Shown here piece after piece: positions 1-3,756 of a stretch of 5,194 bases of DNA (the first letter of the stretch is position 1; each line of letters begins with the position of its first letter). The DNA is taken from positions 1 through 5,194 of the forward strand of contig JAHFRO010000173.1 in assembly GCA_023266245.1 (NCBI GenBank). The letters run 5' to 3'. Source of the stretch: Betaproteobacteria bacterium (GTDB taxonomy: Bacteria; Pseudomonadota; Gammaproteobacteria; Burkholderiales; SG8-41). A model generated the notes under the pieces. That model was not told the DNA's origin and searched no databases. It saw only the letters and a program-made list of their open reading frames with translations. The position numbers and the translations under genes were made by a program.

Positions 1-1
1 G

Positions 2-577
2 GGCGAGGACCTCGCAAGCTTCGCGCGCGGCTTCGACCGGCTCCACGCGTTGAAGCCCCACGAAATCCAGGTGGGGATATTGAAGCGCCTGCGCGGCACC
101 CCGATCGCGCGCCACACGGAGGCATTCGCGATGCGCTGGAACCCGGACGCGCCGTACAACGTGCTCGCCACGGACCGCATGGACTTCGCGACGCTGCAGC
201 GCGTCTCGCGCTTCGCGCGCTACTGGGAGATGGTGGGCAACTCGGGGCGCTTTCACCGCACGCTGCCGCTGCTGCTCGCCGATTCGCCCTTCGAGCGCTT
301 CATGCGTTTCTCCGACTGGCTCTACGCTAAGACCGGCAAGACGCACGAGATCGCGCTCGAGCGGTTGTTCGATTTCCTGTTCGAGTTCCTGGCGGGCGAG
401 CTCGGGGTCGGGCGCGAGTTGGCGCGGGACGCGCTGGTGAATGATTACCAGGCGAGCGGGGCGAAAGGCCGGCTCGCCTTTCTCGATTCCGGGTTGAAAT
501 TAGTCGCGTCGGAGAAGAAGCGCAAAGGCGCGGCGCACGGCGCGCCTCCGCGCACCGCGCGTCATCTGCGCGCGTGA
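2..577 (+). CDS. C-terminal part of a B12-binding radical SAM protein (DUF4080 region), 5' partial
   Basis: The reading frame is open from the left edge, with codons starting at base 2, and ends at TGA 575-577, so 191 residues of the C-terminus are visible. An internal TTG at 50 is not a credible start because the frame continues upstream in good family sequence (GEDLASFARGFDRLHALKPHE). The pieces HEIQVGILKRLRGTPI, ARYWEMVGNSGRF and FERFMRFSDWLY match, from memory, the helical DUF4080 tail that follows the cobalamin-binding and radical SAM domains in this family. The cofactor-binding domains would lie to the left of the window. Such proteins use cobalamin and a [4Fe-4S] cluster for radical chemistry in the cytoplasm, but this branch has no known substrate. 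The last 20 or so residues are basic and low in complexity (KKRKGAAHGAPPRTARHLRA) and are probably poorly conserved. The gene converges on phoD, with 46 bases between the two stops. The family call is fairly sure and the function unknown. Confidence 0.85.
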   Translation, partial: GEDLASFARGFDRLHALKPHEIQVGILKRLRGTPIARHTEAFAMRWNPDAPYNVLATDRMDFATLQRVSRFARYWEMVGNSGRFHRTLPLLLADSPFERFMRFSDWLYAKTGKTHEIALERLFDFLFEFLAGELGVGRELARDALVNDYQASGAKGRLAFLDSGLKLVASEKKRKGAAHGAPPRTARHLRA

Positions 578-591
578 GCTTGGTCTCTTAC

Positions 592-623
592 TTTATCCTT
601 CATCCTTCTGCCTTCATCCTTCC
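592..623. repeat. Heptamer tandem array between convergent genes
   Basis: Four consecutive 7-base units, TTTATCC, TTCATCC, TTCTGCC and TTCATCC, are followed by a partial unit TTCC that abuts the phoD stop codon at 624-626. On the minus strand the array reads as GGATGAA-like units. There is no dyad symmetry, so it does not look like a factor-independent terminator, although it occupies the place where both converging transcripts must end. Its role is unknown. Confidence 0.7.
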
Positions 624-2165
624 CTAGGCGCCCCGCTGCGCGCCGGGCCGGCCGTCCTCCACCGTGTAGGCGGCGAGCGTGCGGATGCTCGAGTTGGGAT
701 CGGACACGTCGCTCACCGCGCGTAGGCGCGCGGTGCAGCGCTTCGCCGTAAGCTCGAGGGTGGTATAGCCGCGGCGCGTGCTGTTGGCGTATTTCACGTG
801 CGGGTTCTCGGCGGCCCAGGTCTGCACCTGCTTCAGGGACGGGCCCTGCGAGGTGATGGAAGTGCCGACGAACTCGGTCGCCACCACCGGCGAGTCGGGG
901 TGGTCGAAGTCGGGCTTGAGATCGGCGACGATGAACATGTGCACGTCGCCGCCGATCACCACGGGATTGGCGACGCGTTTCTCGGCGAGGAAGCGAAGCA
1001 GCCGCTCGCGCGCCTTCGGATAGCCGTCCCAGCCGTCGGTCCAGAACGACTGCCCCTCTCCCGGCGTGCGGTCCAACTGCGCCATCATGGTCTGCTGCGC
1101 GATCACGTTCCAGCGTGCGTTCGGGCGCGTCATGCCCTCGAACAGCCACTTTTCCTGAGCCGCACCGAGCAGCGTGAGCCGCGGGTCCAGCCGTTCGGGA
1201 CAGTCGGCGGCGGGGACGACGTTGCTGCCGCCTCGACCGGGGCGGGGGCAGACCTGGTGAGAGCGGTACTGCCGGTCGTCGAGCACGTGGAACGCGGCGA
1301 GCGCGCCGAAGTCGGCGCGGGTGTAGATCCGCATATCCGGCCCGCGCGGCTGCATGCTTTTCGGCAGCGGCATGTGCTCGTAGTAGGCGCGGTAGGCCGC
1401 CGCGCGGCGCTCGAGGAAGAACTCGGGCGGGTCGAGGTACTGGGAGCGGTCGTTGGCGTAATCGTTCTGCACTTCGTGGTCGTCCCAGGTGACGATCCAC
1501 GGAAACGCCGCGTGCGCCGCCTTGAGATCGTCGTCGCTCTTGTAGAGCGCGTAGCGGTTGTGGTATTCCTCCAGCGTCACCGGCTCGCCGGCGTTGTGCT
1601 TGCGCACGTGGTTGCGGCCCCACGAAGACTCGTAGATGTAATCGCCGAGATGGATGACGAGGTCGAGGTCCTCCTGCGCCATGTGGCGGTAGGCGACGTA
1701 ATAGCCCTGCTCGTACTGCTGGCAGGAGGCGAAGGCGAAGCGCATGCGGTCCGCAGCCGCGGCGGGCGCGGTGCGCGTGCGGCCGGTCGGGCTCGTCGCG
1801 CCGCCCGCATGGAAGCGGTACCAGTACCAGCGCGCGGGCTCGAGCCCCGCGACCTCCGCGTGCACCGAGTGCGCCCATTCGGGGGCGGCGATCTCCGTTC
1901 CGCGACGCACGATGTTGCGGAAGGCGTCGTCGGCTGCGACTTCCCATGCGACTTCCACCGCCGCCTGCGGCATGCCACCGCCCGCCAGCGGCTCCGGCGC
2001 GAGCCGCGTCCACAGCACCACGCCCTGCGGGCTCGGATAGCCCGAGGCGACGCCGAGGGTGTAGGGGTTTTTGTCGAACCTGGGCCGTGCGAGGAGACGG
2101 GTGAAGGGCGCTGCCGCGGCAAGGCTTGCGGCGCAGATCAGGAACGAGCGTCGTGAAATCGGCAT
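624..2165 (-). CDS. phoD: Tat-exported PhoD-family alkaline phosphatase/phosphodiesterase
   Basis: This gene encodes 513 residues. ATG 2165-2163 is chosen because it puts the twin-arginine motif SRRSFL at residues 4-9, followed by an alanine-rich hydrophobic stretch (about 10-21), which indicates Tat export of a folded metalloenzyme to the periplasm or cell surface. A longer frame starting at 2231 would bury this signal. An N-terminal beta-rich PhoD_N domain (about 35-135) leads into the metallophosphatase domain. Visible motifs are FAFASCQQ (Cys148, the expected iron ligand), HLGDYIYES (Asp175), VTWDDHEVQNDY (Asp228, Asp229, His230, Asn234), VIGGDVHMF (Asp407, His409) and EFVGTSITSQG. In characterised PhoD enzymes such residues hold an Fe/Ca cluster that hydrolyses phosphomonoesters and phosphodiesters to release phosphate. 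Length and motif order are normal and nothing is missing. It is transcribed away from the 2166-2404 control region, where a PHO-box-like site suggests induction by phosphate starvation. Confidence 0.95.
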   Translation of the reverse strand: MPISRRSFLICAASLAAAAPFTRLLARPRFDKNPYTLGVASGYPSPQGVVLWTRLAPEPLAGGGMPQAAVEVAWEVAADDAFRNIVRRGTEIAAPEWAHSVHAEVAGLEPARWYWYRFHAGGATSPTGRTRTAPAAAADRMRFAFASCQQYEQGYYVAYRHMAQEDLDLVIHLGDYIYESSWGRNHVRKHNAGEPVTLEEYHNRYALYKSDDDLKAAHAAFPWIVTWDDHEVQNDYANDRSQYLDPPEFFLERRAAAYRAYYEHMPLPKSMQPRGPDMRIYTRADFGALAAFHVLDDRQYRSHQVCPRPGRGGSNVVPAADCPERLDPRLTLLGAAQEKWLFEGMTRPNARWNVIAQQTMMAQLDRTPGEGQSFWTDGWDGYPKARERLLRFLAEKRVANPVVIGGDVHMFIVADLKPDFDHPDSPVVATEFVGTSITSQGPSLKQVQTWAAENPHVKYANSTRRGYTTLELTAKRCTARLRAVSDVSDPNSSIRTLAAYTVEDGRPGAQRGA

Positions 2166-2172
2166 TCCACGC

Positions 2173-2206
2173 ACTATAACGCAGGGGCATTGCAGTACGC
2201 TGACAG
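2173..2206 (-). promoter_or_regulatory. Candidate PHO box plus -10 element for phoD
   Basis: Read on the minus strand, bases 2206-2189 give CTGTCAG-CGTA-CTGCAAT. This matches 11 of 14 positions of the PhoB half-site pair CTGTCAT-N4-CTGTCAT, with the correct 4-base spacer (6/7 and 5/7 per half). Exactly 10 bases further on is TATAGT (2178-2173), a 5/6 match to TATAAT. In known PhoB-dependent promoters the box replaces the -35 and ends about 10 bp before the -10, so spacing, strand and downstream gene all agree. No good -35 hexamer is present, which is also typical of activator-dependent promoters. The predicted transcription start is about 2166, one base before the phoD ATG. This is a pattern match only. 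Confidence 0.55.
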
Positions 2207-2240
2207 CCGTGGCCGCGGGGACAGGCCGCAACAGGCATTT

Positions 2241-2380
2241 ACCACCGAATCACGCGGAATACACGGAGGTGAGGACAAGAACCCATTGGCCACGGAACCA
2301 CACGGAAAACACAGACAAAAGGAAAAGCGCCCGTTTGCATTGGTCCTGAAATTCCGTGACTTCCGTGTGTTTCCGTGGTT
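2241..2380. repeat. Three-copy CACGGAA-type interspersed repeat, two direct and one inverted
   Basis: Copy 1 (2241-2267) and copy 2 (2290-2312) lie in direct orientation, and copy 3 (2352-2380) is inverted. The shared core is about CCACGGAA-N-CACACGGAA-NN-CACGGA. Copy 1 agrees with the reverse complement of copy 3 at about 22 of 27 positions, and copy 2 agrees at about 20 of its first 23. Each copy is itself built from 8-10 base CACGGAA sub-units. The pair at 2290 and 2380 could form a long imperfect stem around a loop of about 40 bases. It fills most of the divergent region upstream of the orphan gene, and no protein-coding content was seen in it. Confidence 0.7.
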
Positions 2381-2389
2381 GATTGGTTC

Positions 2390-2395
2390 TAGAAT
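2390..2395 (+). promoter_or_regulatory. Possible -10 element for the orphan gene
   Basis: TAGAAT matches TATAAT at 5 of 6 positions and lies ten bases upstream of the ATG at 2405. No convincing -35 is found at 15-18 bp; that position falls inside copy 3 of the CACGGAA repeat (GTTTCC or TGTTTC). If used, transcription would start near 2402 and leave a leader of only about three bases. The call is weak. Confidence 0.25.
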
Positions 2396-2404
2396 GGACC
2401 GGTC

Positions 2405-2737
2405 ATGGACCTGCAGGACTTCCGGCAATCGCTGAAAGCGGAACGCCCGCCGCGCGGGCTTCCCGCGCCGCTGCGTGCACTGTGGCACGAGGCGAGAGGC
2501 AACTGGGACCGCGCGCACCAGATCGTGCAGTCGGAAGGCGGCCAGGCTGCCGCGCGCGTGCACGCCTATCTGCACCGCAGGGAAGGCGATTTGTCCAACG
2601 CCGATTACTGGTATTCACGCGCCGGGGCGGAGCGGCCGCGCGGCCCGCTGGAAAAGGAGTGGGAGTCCCTCGTCGGCTCGTTACTCGACGAAAATTTAAC
2701 CGCTAAGACGCGAAGGCGCGAAGGAAACGCAAAGTAA
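2405..2737 (+). CDS. Small conserved orphan protein with a repeat-derived C-terminus
   Basis: This gene encodes 110 residues, starting at ATG 2405 with only a weak GGA (2396-2398) as ribosome binding site. I know no function for it. The sequence resembles, from memory, short proteins annotated as hypothetical in proteobacteria and other phyla. It has a helical N-terminal half with LPAPLRALWHEARGNWDRAH (residues 19-38), a segment RVHAYLHRREGD (51-62) and then NADYWYSRAG (65-74), ending in EWESLVGSLL (85-94). The alternation of A/G positions and aromatic residues recalls helical repeat proteins such as TPR/SEL1, but no domain can be assigned. There is no signal peptide, membrane segment or cysteine, so it is probably cytoplasmic and soluble. 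Residues 98-110 (LTAKTRRREGNAK) are encoded by the left arm of an interspersed inverted repeat, whose last base directly precedes the TAA stop. Those residues are therefore unlikely to be ancestral. Confidence 0.75.
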   Translation: MDLQDFRQSLKAERPPRGLPAPLRALWHEARGNWDRAHQIVQSEGGQAAARVHAYLHRREGDLSNADYWYSRAGAERPRGPLEKEWESLVGSLLDENLTAKTRRREGNAK

Positions 2738-2802
2738 AGAATAAATGAACTTAGTTCACCTTTTCCTTTGCGAAAACTTGGCGTCTTTGCGCCTTTGCGG
2801 TT
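2698..2802. repeat. Large imperfect inverted repeat overlapping the orphan gene's 3' end
   Basis: The left arm (2698-2734) and right arm (2766-2802), 37 bases each, match at 28 positions when one is reverse-complemented; two further positions can form G-U pairs in RNA. The outer ends pair perfectly (AACCGC with GCGGTT) and so do the inner ends (CGCAAAG with CTTTGCG). The arms are built from 8-9 base sub-units such as GCGCGAAG or GCGTCTTTG. The 31-base centre contains a second small palindrome, TGAAC-TTA-GTTCA (2746-2758). This looks like an interspersed palindromic element rather than gene sequence. Confidence 0.75.
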
Positions 2803-2811
2803 CGGTTTTTT
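2698..2811 (+). terminator. Possible terminator or attenuator: repeat hairpin followed by T6
   Basis: The inverted repeat at 2698-2802 is followed after three bases by six T residues (2806-2811) on the plus strand, after the stop of the orphan gene. This resembles a factor-independent terminator, but the stem is long and imperfect with a big loop, and the GTG of the next gene begins only 17 bases later. It may end the orphan transcript, reduce read-through into the DUF2520 gene, or do nothing. Confidence 0.35.
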
Positions 2812-2828
2812 CCTAACCCGGGCGGCGC

Positions 2829-3701
2829 GTGAGGACCCTCAACATCATCGGCTCGGGGCGGGTGGGCCGCGCCTGCGGCCGGCTGTGGGTGCAGGCGCGG
2901 GTGTTCGAGATCCAGGATGTGCTGACGCGCTCGAAGGAGAGTGCCAGCAACGGGGTGAAGTTCATCGGCGCGGGGCACGCCGTCGGCGGGCTCGCCGAGA
3001 TGCGCGGCGCGGACGTGTGGATGATCGCCACGCGCGATGATGCCATCGTGCCGAGCTGCAGGACGCTCGCGGAATCAGGCAAGATCACGCCCGACGACAT
3101 CGTGTTCCACGTGAGCGGTGCCACCTCCTCCAGCGAGCTCAAGCCCGTCAAGGAGCGCGGCGCGCTGATCGCGAGCGTGCACCCGATCAAGACCTTCACC
3201 GACGCCGAGCTGGCGGTGCAGACTTTCTCCGGGACGTTTTGCAGCGCCGAGGGCGATCCCGAAGCGCTCAGGGTGCTGCGCCCGGCGTTCGAGAAGATCG
3301 GCGCAAAGGTGTTCGACATCGCGTCCGAGCTGAAGAGTCTCTACCACGCCGGCGGCGTGTTCGCCTGCAATTACCTGGTGGTGCTGGTCGAGGCGGCGCT
3401 GCGCGCTCACGAGAAGGCCGGTATCCCGCGAGCGGCCTCGCTGAAAGCGCTCGAACCGATGGTGCGGGAGACGGTGGACGCGATCTTCGACAAGGGGCCG
3501 GCGCGGGCGCTCACCGGCCCGATCTCGCGCGGCGACGTGCTGACCGTTCGAAGGCAGCTCGCCGCGGTGGAGGCGTGGGATGCCGCAATCGGCGGACTTT
3601 ACCGCAGCCTGGGGCTGATCGCCGTGGCGCTTGCCGAGGCCGACGGCCGGCTCGACGCCGCGCGCGCGAACGAGCTGCGCGCCGTGCTTTCGGGGAAGTA
3701 A
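2829..3701 (+). CDS. Rossmann-fold protein with DUF2520 C-terminal domain
   Basis: This gene encodes 290 residues. GTG 2829 is the only plausible start: an in-frame TAA at 2814-2816 blocks extension, and the Rossmann strand begins at once (RTLNIIGSGRVGR, with GxGxxG at residues 8-13). The N-terminal half is an NAD(P)-binding-like domain with DVWMIATRDDAI (62-73), VFHVSGATSS (92-101) and the family signature SVHPIKTF (116-123). The C-terminal helical domain carries LYHAGGVFACNYLVVL (171-186) and ALTGPISRGD (227-236), both characteristic of DUF2520. The fold resembles pyrroline-5-carboxylate reductase, ketopantoate reductase and F420-dependent NADP reductases, so a cytoplasmic dehydrogenase role is likely, but the substrate is unknown. 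Length is normal for the family and no residue is obviously missing. No strong Shine-Dalgarno sequence is visible. The gene sits between a repeat hairpin upstream and the radical SAM gene 55 bases downstream, on the same strand. Confidence 0.9.
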   Translation: MRTLNIIGSGRVGRACGRLWVQARVFEIQDVLTRSKESASNGVKFIGAGHAVGGLAEMRGADVWMIATRDDAIVPSCRTLAESGKITPDDIVFHVSGATSSSELKPVKERGALIASVHPIKTFTDAELAVQTFSGTFCSAEGDPEALRVLRPAFEKIGAKVFDIASELKSLYHAGGVFACNYLVVLVEAALRAHEKAGIPRAASLKALEPMVRETVDAIFDKGPARALTGPISRGDVLTVRRQLAAVEAWDAAIGGLYRSLGLIAVALAEADGRLDAARANELRAVLSGK

Positions 3702-3719
3702 GCAGTATGGTTTTGTCGA

Positions 3720-3747
3720 TTCACGACTCGCCACTCACGACTCACGG
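3720..3747. repeat. Heptamer tandem array before the radical SAM gene
   Basis: Four consecutive 7-base units, TTCACGA, CTCGCCA, CTCACGA and CTCACGG, fill half of the 55-base gap between two co-directional genes and end nine bases before the ATG at 3757. There is no dyad symmetry. It takes the place where a ribosome binding site would be expected, and no purine-rich Shine-Dalgarno sequence is present. Confidence 0.7.
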
Positions 3748-3756
3748 CTTCTAGCC

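Noticed and set aside
578..660. Factor-independent terminator between the converging genes
   Set aside because: The gap has no dyad; the only short GGCGC/GCGCC pairing lies inside the phoD coding end and has no T-run.
798..2156. Long plus-strand open frame of 452 codons opposite phoD
   Set aside because: It is antisense to a gene with intact catalytic motifs, its product is rich in Arg, Ala, Gly and Val without recognisable motifs, and such shadows are common in GC-rich genes.
562..2238. Long minus-strand open frame of 558 codons in a different frame from phoD
   Set aside because: The product is dominated by Arg, Ala, Gly and Pro and has no family motifs; the phoD frame carries the Tat signal and all metal ligands.
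2241..2380. CRISPR array
   Set aside because: There are only three degenerate copies, one of them inverted, with unequal spacing and no cas genes.
2394..2411. Direct repeat ATGGACC-ggtc-ATGGACC at the orphan gene start
   Set aside because: Two 7-base copies 11 bases apart could suggest a duplicated start or an operator, but the first ATG is out of frame and a single short repeat can arise by chance.
2766..2828. Promoter for the DUF2520 gene
   Set aside because: TTGCGA- and TTGCGG-like sequences exist in the repeat arm, but no -10 hexamer is found 16-18 bases downstream of them.
3075..3734. Antisense open frame opposite the DUF2520 gene
   Set aside because: The opposite strand encodes a clear Rossmann/DUF2520 protein, and this frame shows no motifs or start signals.
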